Source: CSP1-5 sp964558395 (GTDB lineage: Bacteria > Methylomirabilota > Methylomirabilia > Methylomirabilales > CSP1-5). Taken from it: a stretch of 64,000 bases of DNA. Below are positions 43,413 through 52,838 of the stretch, one piece after another. The position numbers and the translations under genes were made by a program. The notes under the pieces were generated by a model. The model saw only the letters and a list, made by a program, of their open reading frames with translations, did not search any database and had not been told where the DNA came from. The DNA is taken from positions 1 through 64,000 of the forward strand of contig CAZLDS010000010.1 in NCBI GenBank assembly GCA_964558395.1, read 5' to 3'. Position 1 is the stretch's first letter. Each line of letters begins with the position of its first letter.

Positions 43413-43784
43413 TTATGGGTTGGTCTGGTGTTCCAGGAAATAGGCAAACTGCCTCGTGAAGTGCATTTCGAGGGCTTCGCTATCCTCCTCCGTCTGAAAG
43501 AGGCGAAACATATCCATACATTTCCAGTGGAGGATTGGCCAAGCTAATATTTGTTTCATGTAGATTTGACCGAAGGATTCAATGGGCCTGTAGACTTTGT
43601 CCTGGTTATTTTTGGCTTCGACTGTGGAACTCCTAATCCATGGGACATCTAGACCTTCCCAGTGGCCCTCTTTCCCACTATTTGTGTAGACGTAACAGAG
43701 CCTCTTTCCTGATGAAAACGTCGCTGTAAATGACCAGACGTCGTCATCTGCCCTTTCATCCTCGTGCGCCCCATTGTCATACAT
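43413..43784 (-). CDS. Uncharacterised protein, SGNH-hydrolase-tail-like (123 aa)
   Basis: It contains VYTNSGKEGHWEGLDVPWIRS and PIESFGQIYMKQILAWPI. These recall the C-terminal half of the SGNH/GDSL-like proteins often coded in polysaccharide loci, but the catalytic block (GDSL, and the D-x-x-H pair) is missing. It may be a fragment. ATG at 43784. The base composition is more AT-rich than the core genes, as with the whole locus between 41.7 and 46.5 kb. Confidence 0.4.
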   Translation of the reverse strand: MYDNGAHEDERADDDVWSFTATFSSGKRLCYVYTNSGKEGHWEGLDVPWIRSSTVEAKNNQDKVYRPIESFGQIYMKQILAWPILHWKCMDMFRLFQTEEDSEALEMHFTRQFAYFLEHQTNP

Positions 43785-43862
43785 AGAAACCTAGTTGGGT
43801 ATGGTTGCGCCAATGATTTTCAGAAGATCTGCGAGTATACGCCTAACCCTCATGATTAGACC

Positions 43863-45041
43863 CTAAACTGCCACCAGCTCTGCACTCAGATTCATCCGCT
43901 CAAGATCTTGTTGTATCTCCCAACGGTAGACCGGATTCATTGCGATAACAACATCTGGCCTATACTCCCGTAAGAAATCCGGCCCGACAATTCGTTGTCC
44001 AGTTCCTGCCATGTATGTCCCCTGCTTATATGGGTTAATATCCGTGATATATTCAATTTCGTCCCGAACGTTGAGCGTCGTCAAGAAAGAGACCCCCTTC
44101 GAACCAGACCCCCAAATCACGACTCGTTTCCCACCTTCCCTCATCCACTTCAAATAACTCTTCCAGTTATCCACTTTCCTTCGGTAGTTTTTCGAAAAAT
44201 ACCTCATATCACGCGCCAAATCCTCCAGATTCTCTTCCCCGGGACGCCCAGCCGTGCCTCTGCCTTCACCTGCTTTGGCCTCTATCATGAGGTATTGCCC
44301 ATCGTAGTCCTTCCAAACATCAATCACAGCAAATCCACAATTCCGGAAAAGCCGCTCCAGCGACCCCGCACTGAAGTAAGAACAATGCTCGTAGTAGATA
44401 TCCCAAAAAGCCAGTTCCCGCAGAATTCGCCTGACATCAGGAACCTGAAAGAACACTATGGTGTCCGAACGACCCCCGGTCGAACGTCGGACCATGGTAA
44501 CGAATTCGGCCGTATCCTGTATATGTTCCAGCGTCATCTTGCAACAGACGAAGTCTGCACGGTAACTTGAATAATTTTCCGAGTAAAAGTCCTTGATGAA
44601 TTCAATTTTATTTTCGACATCTTTCCCGACACGTCCTTCTACATATGCCGGATCAAACCCGAGGCCGCGATTACCACCGAGTTCGCAGAGCAATGTCAGA
44701 AATTCACCCTTTCCACAGCCAATCTCAATAATATCTTTCCCATGTAAGTCATAACGTTCGATTAAACGGGTAGCCAGGCGCCGATGAAACCTGTTGAATG
44801 TGGTCGAGAATCCCTGAGTTTCCTCACATCGAGACGAGTATTCATGCAAATCCGAATCAAAGACTACGTTAGAGATAAGTCCACAGGTATGACAAAATCC
44901 CAGGGTAATGTCCCCTTTCGTATAATTTAGCGCTGCTTCCCGCGTTGGCATCAGCAAAACGCTATGCACCGGGACACTCTTGACTTCGTAACAAACTGAC
45001 ATACCAGTTGACCCACAACTTGGGCATACATGATCCGTCAT
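43863..45041 (-). CDS. Zinc-ribbon/SAM C-methyltransferase-type sugar enzyme (second copy)
   Basis: 392 residues with the three-part layout of TDP/CDP-sugar C-methyltransferases. The zinc-binding head has CPSCGSTG and FCHTCGL (residues 5-60). The SAM domain motif I is DIIEIGCGKGEFLTLL (about 102-118). The C-terminal Rossmann-like domain has VVIWGSGSKGVSFL and a closing TDINPYKQG, GTYMAG. SAM methylates a deoxy-keto sugar nucleotide. ATG at 45041 is chosen at the start of the zinc ribbon. It lies downstream of a paralogue at 45168, with which it shares layout but not close sequence. Confidence 0.8.
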   Translation of the reverse strand: MTDHVCPSCGSTGMSVCYEVKSVPVHSVLLMPTREAALNYTKGDITLGFCHTCGLISNVVFDSDLHEYSSRCEETQGFSTTFNRFHRRLATRLIERYDLHGKDIIEIGCGKGEFLTLLCELGGNRGLGFDPAYVEGRVGKDVENKIEFIKDFYSENYSSYRADFVCCKMTLEHIQDTAEFVTMVRRSTGGRSDTIVFFQVPDVRRILRELAFWDIYYEHCSYFSAGSLERLFRNCGFAVIDVWKDYDGQYLMIEAKAGEGRGTAGRPGEENLEDLARDMRYFSKNYRRKVDNWKSYLKWMREGGKRVVIWGSGSKGVSFLTTLNVRDEIEYITDINPYKQGTYMAGTGQRIVGPDFLREYRPDVVIAMNPVYRWEIQQDLERMNLSAELVAV

Positions 45042-45167
45042 CTTAATCAGCTTCCCTAGTTCTGCGCCCAACAACCGTTTACCGTGTCATTGAGACTTGA
45101 AAACCTGGGATGTTCAGCTTACCCATGACTACAAGACACAACAGGAACATGCTGCACATATAGGACC

Positions 45168-46400
45168 TTAGACGATAGCGGGATGGGGTATTGGGATGAT
45201 AAACCTCCCACCTTGCTGCCGATACGCCCTCTGCTGCTGCAAAATTTCATCGGCAAAATTCCACGCCAGGAGTAACACATACGCTGGATTTTTTTCGAGA
45301 AGCTTTGTGGGGGGATAGATGGGTAGGTGATTTCCCCCCATGTAGCGGCCGTGTTTGAACGGATTGAGGTCAACTACATACTCAACCAGTTGCTTATCTA
45401 TTCCGCAGAAACTCAATAGAGTTGTTGCTTTCGCCGCAGCTCCATATGCGGCAATATTGTTCCCCTGCCTTTTCAGATCCCACAGCAAATCACGCAAAGA
45501 GTCTCGTAATTGACGCACACGATCTGCAAAATATCGATAATAGGCGAGCCGGCCAATTCCTATAGATGCCTCTTCCTCGAATAGACACAGAACAGACTCT
45601 CTGACCTCCTCTCGATGGCCGAGAAATAGGCGCAACGAACCACCATGGATAGGCACACGCTTTATGTCATTGAGAAAGAGCTCATGGCCTCTAAATAACC
45701 GGTCCAAGGCGGTCACGGAAAAGTAACACAGATGCTGATGGTAAATAGTGTCAAATTCGCATTTCTCAATGAGATCCAGCACATAGGGTACCTCGATGAC
45801 CCCGACTCCCGTGTCTTTCAAGATAATGGAAATGCCCTCCACAAAGCCGTTCAAATCGGCAACGTGGGCCAAAACATTGTTCGCAATAACGACATCCGCG
45901 AGCTGTCCCTCGTTTCGAAGTGCCCTGGCAAGATCCGCGCCGAAGAACGCGCAAATCGTGGGAATGCCTGCCTTCTGGGCCGCCTGCGCAGGGGCCTTAG
46001 CCGGATCGATGCCAAGAACAGGAATCCCCCTTGCGACAAAGTTTTTCAGCATGTAACCGTCATTGCTCGCAGGTTCAATTACCAAGCTGTTGACATCCAG
46101 CTTTCTCGACTGAATCAGTTCCTCGGCGTTCCCTCGTGAATGATCTAAGAGTGTCTTGGAGACGGACGAGAAATACGGGTAATCTTCGGCAAAGAGAATT
46201 TCTGGCAGCACTGTCTCCGTGATCTGGACCAAAGTGCAATTGGTACAAAAAACGAGATCTAGGGGGACAATCAACTCCGGTTCCCTCAGCTGTTCTACCG
46301 TCAACAGCCGATCGGCCAGAGGTGTCGAACCTAAGGACAGAATTGGTTCAAGATTCGTATCTCCACACGCGCGACAGGTTAGCTGCAATGCTTTGAGCAT
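45168..46400 (-). CDS. Zinc-ribbon/SAM C-methyltransferase-type sugar enzyme (first copy)
   Basis: 410 residues. The head has CRACGDTNL and FCTNCTLVQ (zinc site), typical of NDP-hexose C-methyltransferases such as TylC3-type enzymes. The SAM-binding part reads LVIEPASNDGYMLKNF, with the family's EIASNDG-like motif. DVVIANNVLAHVADL and YHQHLCYFSVTALDRLF are further markers. The C-terminal domain contains IAAYGAAAKATTLL and DLNPFKHGRYMGG. It is the third gene of the rfbF-SDR-methyltransferase run, so a branched or C-methylated CDP-sugar is the likely product. Confidence 0.85.
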   Translation of the reverse strand: MLKALQLTCRACGDTNLEPILSLGSTPLADRLLTVEQLREPELIVPLDLVFCTNCTLVQITETVLPEILFAEDYPYFSSVSKTLLDHSRGNAEELIQSRKLDVNSLVIEPASNDGYMLKNFVARGIPVLGIDPAKAPAQAAQKAGIPTICAFFGADLARALRNEGQLADVVIANNVLAHVADLNGFVEGISIILKDTGVGVIEVPYVLDLIEKCEFDTIYHQHLCYFSVTALDRLFRGHELFLNDIKRVPIHGGSLRLFLGHREEVRESVLCLFEEEASIGIGRLAYYRYFADRVRQLRDSLRDLLWDLKRQGNNIAAYGAAAKATTLLSFCGIDKQLVEYVVDLNPFKHGRYMGGNHLPIYPPTKLLEKNPAYVLLLAWNFADEILQQQRAYRQQGGRFIIPIPHPAIV

Positions 46401-46438
46401 TGACTTTCCCGCCAGTCATTGCTTGCGTAGGGTTACTT

Positions 46439-47464
46439 CTAGTTTTTCCAGCGAAAGCTGGAATCTAAAAACCCGGCATTTAACAGTTTTTTGAGATGAT
46501 CGATTCGCTTGTATCGAGGCCCCTCAAAATCATCCAAACACAAACCGAATTGTTGATACGCTTCGTGCAATTGCATCGCTCCCCGCCGTGCATTCCACTG
46601 CGGTTTAAATTCGGGCAGCATATGCGCCAATTTGCTACAGTCGACCCGATAGCAGCGTTTATCCGGCCCGGCATCTTGGGCATATTCGATGCGAGAGGCG
46701 GGCACGATTTCCCTCACAATCGCGGCTAAATCCCTCATTTGATAATTCTCCTCGCTAACCCCCACATTGAAAGCCTGATTATGAACCAACTCTCGTGGCG
46801 CTTGCAGCACCGCGATGAAGGCGCGGGAAATATCCTCAATGTGGACCACAGGTCGCCAAGGCGTCCCGTCGCTTTTGAGATGCACATGGCCCGTGGTAAA
46901 CGCCCAGGCCACCAAGTTGTTGAGCACAAGATCAAAGCGCAGGCGTGGAGATACGCCATAGGCAGTCGCACTCCGGAGAAATGTAGGACTGAAGTCCGAG
47001 TTGGCCAGCCTCGTCACATCTCGTTCCACGAGCACTTTCGACTCACCATAGGGTGTAACAGGTCGAAGTGGGGCTTTCTCATCCACAATATCCTCGCCCG
47101 CTGCACCATAGTTGCTACATGAAGAGGAGAAAACAAAGCGCGAGATGCCCACCTGTTTAGCCAATCGGGCCAACCCGACCGAAGCGACATAATTGATCTC
47201 ATACGTTAACTTTGGATCTAGGTCTCCAAGGGGATCGTTTGATAGCCCGGCCAAATGCACCACGGCGTCACATCCCTCTAAGTCGGAGGCACCGATATCA
47301 CGAACATCCTTTCTTAGATGAGGGACGTCGGCAAAAAGGCCCCCAAATGTACATCGCTCATAGAGATCACTGTCCAAGCCCATCACTTCATGCCCTTCGG
47401 TTAGAAGCATGGGCACCATAACTGAACCGACGTAGCCTTTGTGGCCCGTGACTAATATCCGCAT
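46439..47464 (-). CDS. NAD-dependent sugar-nucleotide epimerase/dehydratase (extended SDR)
   Basis: 341 residues. The nucleotide motif is ILVTGHKGYVGSVM (TGxxGxxG), followed by DSDLYERCTF. The catalytic triad is visible as SSSCSNYG (Ser) and TPYGESKVLVE (YxxxK). FNVGVSEENYQMRDL matches the sugar-binding side. It is not clearly CDP-glucose 4,6-dehydratase (RfbG), which would be expected after rfbF. It starts 4 bases after the rfbF stop, with ATG at 47464. Confidence 0.85.
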   Translation of the reverse strand: MRILVTGHKGYVGSVMVPMLLTEGHEVMGLDSDLYERCTFGGLFADVPHLRKDVRDIGASDLEGCDAVVHLAGLSNDPLGDLDPKLTYEINYVASVGLARLAKQVGISRFVFSSSCSNYGAAGEDIVDEKAPLRPVTPYGESKVLVERDVTRLANSDFSPTFLRSATAYGVSPRLRFDLVLNNLVAWAFTTGHVHLKSDGTPWRPVVHIEDISRAFIAVLQAPRELVHNQAFNVGVSEENYQMRDLAAIVREIVPASRIEYAQDAGPDKRCYRVDCSKLAHMLPEFKPQWNARRGAMQLHEAYQQFGLCLDDFEGPRYKRIDHLKKLLNAGFLDSSFRWKN

Positions 47465-47468
47465 GTGT

Positions 47469-48239
47469 TTATTCCCAAATCTTCCATGGCGCCTTGCCAC
47501 TCTCCCAAAGCCTGTCCAACGTTCGCTTGTCCCGCAATGTATCCATGCAATGCCAGAACGACGTATGCTTATAAGCCATCAGTTGCCCATCTTTCGCCAG
47601 TTGCTCCAGTGGTTCCTTTTCCCATTGTGTCTCATCGCCAGCGATGTAATCAAAGACCCCCGGCTCCAGCACAAAAAAGGCGCCGTTGATCCACCCCTCT
47701 CGTGCCTGCGGTTTCTCAGAGAACTCAACTATCTGATCACCGCTTATTTCTATGTGACCAAAACGGGCTGGCGGACGCACGGCCGTTAACGTGGCCAACT
47801 TTCCATGAGATCGATGGAAAGCCAGGAGATCGCGCAAATTGACATCCGACACCCCATCTCCCCAGGTGAGCATGAACCTTTCACTGCCCAAGTAGGGGGC
47901 AAGACGCTTTATACGTCCGCCCGTAAGTGTTGCCAAACCAGTGTCGATCAGCTCCACAGTCCAATCCGGTTTGTGTCCATCATGAACATGCACCTCGGCC
48001 CTTTGTACCTTCACAGTCAAATTGCTGATCAATGAGCAATAATCCACCACGTATTTCTTGATCATTTCACCCTTATACCCCAAAGCAATTACAAAGTGAT
48101 CGAAGCCGTAATGTGAATAGTGCATCATGATGTGCCAAATAATCGGTTTAGCGCCAATCTCTACCATTGGCTTCGGCACTTTCTCGGTCGCTTCAGCAAG
48201 ACGAGTCCCAAAACCACCTGCAAGAATGATGACTTTCAT
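47469..48239 (-). CDS. rfbF: Glucose-1-phosphate cytidylyltransferase
   Basis: 256 residues. It has the nucleotidyltransferase signature IILAGGFGTRLAEATEKVPKPMVEIG, then PIIWHIMMHYSHYGF, TWGDGVSDVN (metal-binding Asp) and EGWINGAFFVLEPGVF. The last is characteristic of RfbF/DdhA, which makes CDP-glucose from glucose-1-phosphate and CTP, the first step to CDP-dideoxy sugars. ATG at 48239 is the start of the homology; GAGGATG precedes it. A 32-codon relic of a second rfbF lies at 54185-54283. Confidence 0.9.
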   Translation of the reverse strand: MKVIILAGGFGTRLAEATEKVPKPMVEIGAKPIIWHIMMHYSHYGFDHFVIALGYKGEMIKKYVVDYCSLISNLTVKVQRAEVHVHDGHKPDWTVELIDTGLATLTGGRIKRLAPYLGSERFMLTWGDGVSDVNLRDLLAFHRSHGKLATLTAVRPPARFGHIEISGDQIVEFSEKPQAREGWINGAFFVLEPGVFDYIAGDETQWEKEPLEQLAKDGQLMAYKHTSFWHCMDTLRDKRTLDRLWESGKAPWKIWE

Positions 48240-48283
48240 TTTACATCCTCCCTCCCCCATTGTAGTGCGTCAGTCATAGATCG

Positions 48284-49240
48284 TTATTCTGTCTCAGACC
48301 GCAAGTCGAACACCACAATACGATCATCGCTTTTCAAGCACCGAGAACGAGATCTCAGATAGCGGTGAAATTCAATATAGTGATCGAGCCACCAAAACGT
48401 CCCCCACACAAACACAATGAAGTTGGCTCCCGCGCGGCGCATCCGGTCGAGTTCGGAAATGGCTGTCACATCGTCCTCCGGACGTCCCCAGTAGCATCCA
48501 TCCCGCTCCAGAAACGGCAACGCATTGCGCTTGCGAAAACCTAGTTCACCATCATCAACGAGAATAAAATTGTGGTCAGAGGGGATGACCTCCTCAATGT
48601 CTGCCTCCACTGCGCCAACTTTGTTGTGCCATTCCGACACGGCCTGAGAAGAGTTTTCATGGGGGAACGGTACTGGCGGAACGGGTAGTCCGAGGAAGGG
48701 ACACAATTTCTCCCAGCCGTCACCTCCAGGGATGTCCATCAGGAGCAAATCTGCCGGACGATGTTTAAAATACTCGAGCACGGCTTTTACACAGCGTTCA
48801 TATGCATCGAGCCAGCGTCGCTCATCGAACTCAAACGAACCATAAATTTTTTCTCGTATAAACCCTTTGGAGTTCTTGGTTTCCGGGTCCAGCCTTGACG
48901 AATTTTCCAATTCGACTGCCGCGTAGCGGCGTTTGGATTGGAGCCACGCATTCTTAACTCGGGTCGTCAGGATAAATTTGCTTCCTGGATACTTCTGATC
49001 AATCTCGCTATAAGGCAAGCCGGTCCCGTTGGCGATGCCTTGGAAGTGGTTTAGCATGGCAAAGAGACGGTCTCCACAAAAAACTTCCTCATCCACTTTG
49101 TAATCTAGAAGATGCAACTTGTAATCTAGGAAGTGGCGAGTCCTTATTCCAAGTAGATTTAGAGCCGTTGACAGGCTAGCAGTTCCTGTACGACCGAGGC
49201 CCACGCCAATGACCTTCTGGTTAAACGGAATTCCGTGCAC
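48284..49240 (-). CDS. Sulfotransferase-like protein with shared C-terminal module
   Basis: 318 residues. Residues 1-210 are of the Sulfotransfer_4 type: VIGVGLGRTGTASLSTALNLLG forms the phosphosulfate-binding loop, SKFILTTR follows, and LLMDIPGGDGWEKLCPFLGLPVP is the closing part. Residues about 215-318 are the module (PFLERDGCYWGRPEDD, FWWLDHYIEFHRYL, RIVVFDL) also found in the genes at 49246, 50568 and 54304. It would transfer sulfate from PAPS to the polymer, or act on a lipid or sugar acceptor. It is 5 bases downstream of the GT2 gene in a tight operon. Confidence 0.7.
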   Translation of the reverse strand: MHGIPFNQKVIGVGLGRTGTASLSTALNLLGIRTRHFLDYKLHLLDYKVDEEVFCGDRLFAMLNHFQGIANGTGLPYSEIDQKYPGSKFILTTRVKNAWLQSKRRYAAVELENSSRLDPETKNSKGFIREKIYGSFEFDERRWLDAYERCVKAVLEYFKHRPADLLLMDIPGGDGWEKLCPFLGLPVPPVPFPHENSSQAVSEWHNKVGAVEADIEEVIPSDHNFILVDDGELGFRKRNALPFLERDGCYWGRPEDDVTAISELDRMRRAGANFIVFVWGTFWWLDHYIEFHRYLRSRSRCLKSDDRIVVFDLRSETE

Positions 49241-49245
49241 TTCTG

Positions 49246-50556
49246 TTACTCCCCCATGCCAGCGCTTCTCGACTGACGCCGCATGTCGAACACGATGACC
49301 CGATCATTGTCTTTCACGCAGCAAAAAAGAGACCTTAGGTAGCGGTGAAACTCAACATAGTGATCGAGCCACCAGAAGGTCGGCCATCCGAAGACGATGA
49401 AGTTCGCCCCCGAACGTCGCAGACGCTCAAGCTCGCCGATCGCAGTAGCTTCATCCGCTGGTGGCCCCCAATATTTCCCATCCCGTTCAAGAAACGGTAT
49501 CGTCCGCCACCGAGCGAAAATCTCAGGGTTAAAGGTCCCCTCGTCCACCAGAATAAAGATGTCTTCCGTGGAAATTAACGACTCGATGTCCTCTGCTGCC
49601 CGCTTCGTCTCCTTCACCCATCTTGTTTCGAGATGCCTCTGGTAGCCCCTTGCGAGTATCGATCCGACACCAGAGATGTGTGTGCCAGCTACTACTAGGT
49701 CGCGTACCATATCTTGCTTACAACGTCTCAGCCATTTAACCATCTCGATGTAACAATGTGCGCGCTCGGACCAGTTAATTGGCCCTCGATTTATACCTGC
49801 AACATGTTCGGCAAACAGCCTCCACGCTGGAAAAATAAGCCTGCCAGCCCTCTTCGGGTCGTACCATACAATAGCCTTATACGGATTACGAAAATCATAG
49901 GCACGAACGGATCGTTGATTGTGCTCCCGTTCCAAAAAGAGAAAATCAGGTATCTCATAAAATCGACCGTGGAGACTTAACTCGGTCAATAGCGGACGGT
50001 CATGCGCTGCAAAATTGCCCAGAAGACGGGTCTTTTTCAAAACATTTGACCGTATGAGACCCCATATGGCAAAGGTCTCCCTCCGCGCAAACACCTCTCG
50101 GAATCTCCGGTATGGTATCGGGGAAGCAAACTCCGGTCTCGACGGCCACTCTTTACCAAACCGCCCTCGCGCATCGATGGTGATCGTTCTCGTATAACAC
50201 AGCACTACTGTGGGATCCCGATCGAGAACTTCGACACATCTGGCCAGGAAATCGGGCCGGCAAACATCATCGTGGGCTGCCCACTTGAAATACTCGCCTG
50301 AGGCCAATTCAAACAACCTTGTGTAGTTAGTAGAAGCGCCCATGTTTTCCTTGTTACGATAGTAACGAACCCTTTTGTCCTGTGCAGCGTACTCGCGGCA
50401 TATTTCTTCCGTCTCGTCCGTCGAGCCGTTGTCCGAAATTATCAATTCAAAATCTTCGAAGGTCTGAACCAGAATTGAGTCAATCGCTTCACGAACAAAG
50501 TTCTCTCCGTTATGAACGGGAAGGCCAATGCTTACTCTGGAGTTTTGGATCACCAT
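49246..50556 (-). CDS. GT2 glycosyltransferase with shared C-terminal module (copy 2)
   Basis: 436 residues. Residues 1-220 form a GT2 domain: VSIGLPVHNGENFVREAID, FELIISDNGSTDETEEIC and FKWAAHDDVCRPDFL (DxD-like donor site). Residues about 220-320 are helical. Residues about 324-436 are the module (PFLERDGKYWGPPADE, FWWLDHYVEFHRYL, RVIVFDM). It is a paralogue of the GT2 at 54304 along its whole length. It is 11 bases downstream of the GT8-GT2 gene. The sugar donor is unknown. Confidence 0.8.
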   Translation of the reverse strand: MVIQNSRVSIGLPVHNGENFVREAIDSILVQTFEDFELIISDNGSTDETEEICREYAAQDKRVRYYRNKENMGASTNYTRLFELASGEYFKWAAHDDVCRPDFLARCVEVLDRDPTVVLCYTRTITIDARGRFGKEWPSRPEFASPIPYRRFREVFARRETFAIWGLIRSNVLKKTRLLGNFAAHDRPLLTELSLHGRFYEIPDFLFLEREHNQRSVRAYDFRNPYKAIVWYDPKRAGRLIFPAWRLFAEHVAGINRGPINWSERAHCYIEMVKWLRRCKQDMVRDLVVAGTHISGVGSILARGYQRHLETRWVKETKRAAEDIESLISTEDIFILVDEGTFNPEIFARWRTIPFLERDGKYWGPPADEATAIGELERLRRSGANFIVFGWPTFWWLDHYVEFHRYLRSLFCCVKDNDRVIVFDMRRQSRSAGMGE

Positions 50557-50567
50557 TGGACTATACT

Positions 50568-52745
50568 CTAGATACGGAGAGAGTCATTAATTTCGGGCCT
50601 CAAATCAAGAACGACAAGCCTCTCACTTTCCAATACGCACGGAAACCTCGAACGCAGATATTTATAGAATTGTGAGTAGTAATCGAACCACCAGAATGCT
50701 GGCCATCCAAAGACCATGAAACTGGCACCATTCTGGCGCATCCGTTCAAGTTCCTGGATAGCAGTCTCGTCATCCAAGGGATTTCCCCAGTACACTCCAT
50801 CACGCTCGAGGAAGGGAAAGGCACGGCGGCCCGCGACAAGCTCGCACATCCTAATATTTTCATCGACCAAGATAAACGTATCCCCCGGGGGAATCACTCC
50901 CGCTATCTTCTGAGCATCGATTTGCTGTTGTTCTCTCCAATTCAGGTTGAGGCTTGGTACAAGCAGACGGGTTAAGTCACCTCGAGATCTGTTCAGGGAC
51001 AACAGACGCTCAGCAAGCCACTCACGATAGGATGTATCTCGCGCACGATCCGACCGCAGCAACTGGGCGACGGCGTCCGTATGCTCTGCTATCATTGCAA
51101 GAGGTTGGGTGCCTTCAATAGCATGCAATTCCCGTTCTTTGCCCTGCCCGGCGTGCAGGCGGACTCGGGCGAGTTCCCTGCGAATAAAAACCATATCGAA
51201 CTTACTTGCCAAGCGTATGTACAGATTTAGATCTAATAACTGCTTGGAGTGCGGGGCCCCGAATGGTCCGACAGCCGCAAGTGCCGAAGACCGCATCAAA
51301 ACAGTGGCAGGGTGTGCCACCCAGACGGGCCCGGCGACAATACGATGAAGGTACTCCAATCCGGCAATGACCCCATCCGGCATGTCTCCTGCATTTTGCA
51401 CGTGCAGCGGGACACCGTTCGCGTCGATGTACCTGGCGAGCCCAGCTGAGAAAGCTGCACTTTGATGCATATCCAAGGCCTTAACAGATTCGCTAATAAA
51501 ACCAGGCAACATCACATCATCATCTGGCAGAATTGTTACATAAGGACTTCGGTTCATTTCGAGTACGCGATTCCAATTTCCAAATAGTCCGATGTTCATT
51601 TCGTTTCGTATATAGGTAAGGTGCGAGTCACCAAATGACTGCACGACCGCTTCCGTATCATCAGCAGATGCATTGTCCAGCACCACAACCTGGAAATCTG
51701 GATAGTCCTGCGAGAGAACGCTTTTCAGGCAGACCTTCAGGAACTGCGAGCGATTGCACGTTGGAATACCAATAGTAACTTTTCTATTGGATACCCCTGA
51801 AGCACTCCTAATGTGTTGTGAACACTGCGTGCTATCTGCCATACGGCGTCTCTCCTCCACGGGACTGAACCATCTACTTTCCTCAAGATAGTAACGCCAT
51901 TGTAGCTTCGCCGGATGTTCACAGTTGAGCTGCCAGGGTTTATTTGGACCAATAAAATGATGGATATAGGGATTCCGAAGCAGATCATCCCGTACGGCCT
52001 CAATTTCCTCTTTGAAGTCTGACTCCCCCCAACGTTCGTATGACAATATGCTAGATGCGACATTCCATTTTGGATCGAGCATGCCCCAATCACCGGCCAG
52101 CACCGCGTTCAGGCCTTCCTGAGAAAGAAAGTTTAAAGCACCCTTGTACTGTCTCAGATAGCGAAACACTTTCTCGCTGAGCACCTCCGCCCGCCATCGC
52201 TTGAGGTTCATCACTAGGACGCCGGCATTGAAATACGGCGTTTCGGGCCTAAATCCCAACTCTTGGTAATTAGTCAGCCCACCTGGTGAGGATACGTACG
52301 GAATCAAAAAATCGCGTACGGCTAAGAGTGCGTGACCGTCCAAGTTCTCTTCACAAAGCTTCGCGAGGTTCGCTTCCACTTGTATGTCGCAGTCTAAGTA
52401 GATCGCTCTGTTAAACCGTTCCGGTATCACGTCGGGAATAAGCAACCTATAATACGTGGCTGCCGTAATATGGCCGCCAATTTTCAGGTCACTCAGTGCC
52501 GAAATATTTGGCGTGAGCCATTGCAACTCTACGTTGCTATGATTTGCATCGACTACACGGTGGAGCCTTCGCCTGCTTAAGTGGCTGATTCCGCCGTCGA
52601 TAATACACAGGTAGAGAGGGCAGCTTCGCTGCAGATGAACCAGTGCAGAGTAGAGAGCCACGGCGAGAGACATGGCATCGTTGTCGTCTGACCCAAATAC
52701 CAGAACAAGCGGTTCACTTCGTGGTTCGGTCGTAATGGTACCCAT
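50568..52745 (-). CDS. Bifunctional GT8-GT2 glycosyltransferase with shared C-terminal module
   Basis: 725 residues in three parts. Residues about 12-290 are GT8: LVFGSDDNDAMSLAVALYSAL, AIYLDCDIQVEANL (DxD) and PYFNAGVLVMNLKRWR. Residues about 318-540 are GT2: VTIGIPTCNRSQFLKVCL, VVVLDNASADDTE and VTILPDDDVMLPGF. Residues about 614-725 are the module (PFLERDGVYWGNPLDD, FWWFDYYSQFYKYL). Two transferases in one chain suggest that two consecutive sugars are added. It follows a GT-B gene by 93 bases. No membrane segment is seen. Confidence 0.8.
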   Translation of the reverse strand: MGTITTEPRSEPLVLVFGSDDNDAMSLAVALYSALVHLQRSCPLYLCIIDGGISHLSRRRLHRVVDANHSNVELQWLTPNISALSDLKIGGHITAATYYRLLIPDVIPERFNRAIYLDCDIQVEANLAKLCEENLDGHALLAVRDFLIPYVSSPGGLTNYQELGFRPETPYFNAGVLVMNLKRWRAEVLSEKVFRYLRQYKGALNFLSQEGLNAVLAGDWGMLDPKWNVASSILSYERWGESDFKEEIEAVRDDLLRNPYIHHFIGPNKPWQLNCEHPAKLQWRYYLEESRWFSPVEERRRMADSTQCSQHIRSASGVSNRKVTIGIPTCNRSQFLKVCLKSVLSQDYPDFQVVVLDNASADDTEAVVQSFGDSHLTYIRNEMNIGLFGNWNRVLEMNRSPYVTILPDDDVMLPGFISESVKALDMHQSAAFSAGLARYIDANGVPLHVQNAGDMPDGVIAGLEYLHRIVAGPVWVAHPATVLMRSSALAAVGPFGAPHSKQLLDLNLYIRLASKFDMVFIRRELARVRLHAGQGKERELHAIEGTQPLAMIAEHTDAVAQLLRSDRARDTSYREWLAERLLSLNRSRGDLTRLLVPSLNLNWREQQQIDAQKIAGVIPPGDTFILVDENIRMCELVAGRRAFPFLERDGVYWGNPLDDETAIQELERMRQNGASFMVFGWPAFWWFDYYSQFYKYLRSRFPCVLESERLVVLDLRPEINDSLRI

Positions 52746-52838
52746 CAGTCAAAACTCTTGACACGCTTATTCCACCGCAACTTGAAAAAACGGGGAAAAC
52801 TGCCCTCCACGGCAAAGTCAGCTATACTGAGAGGCGGA

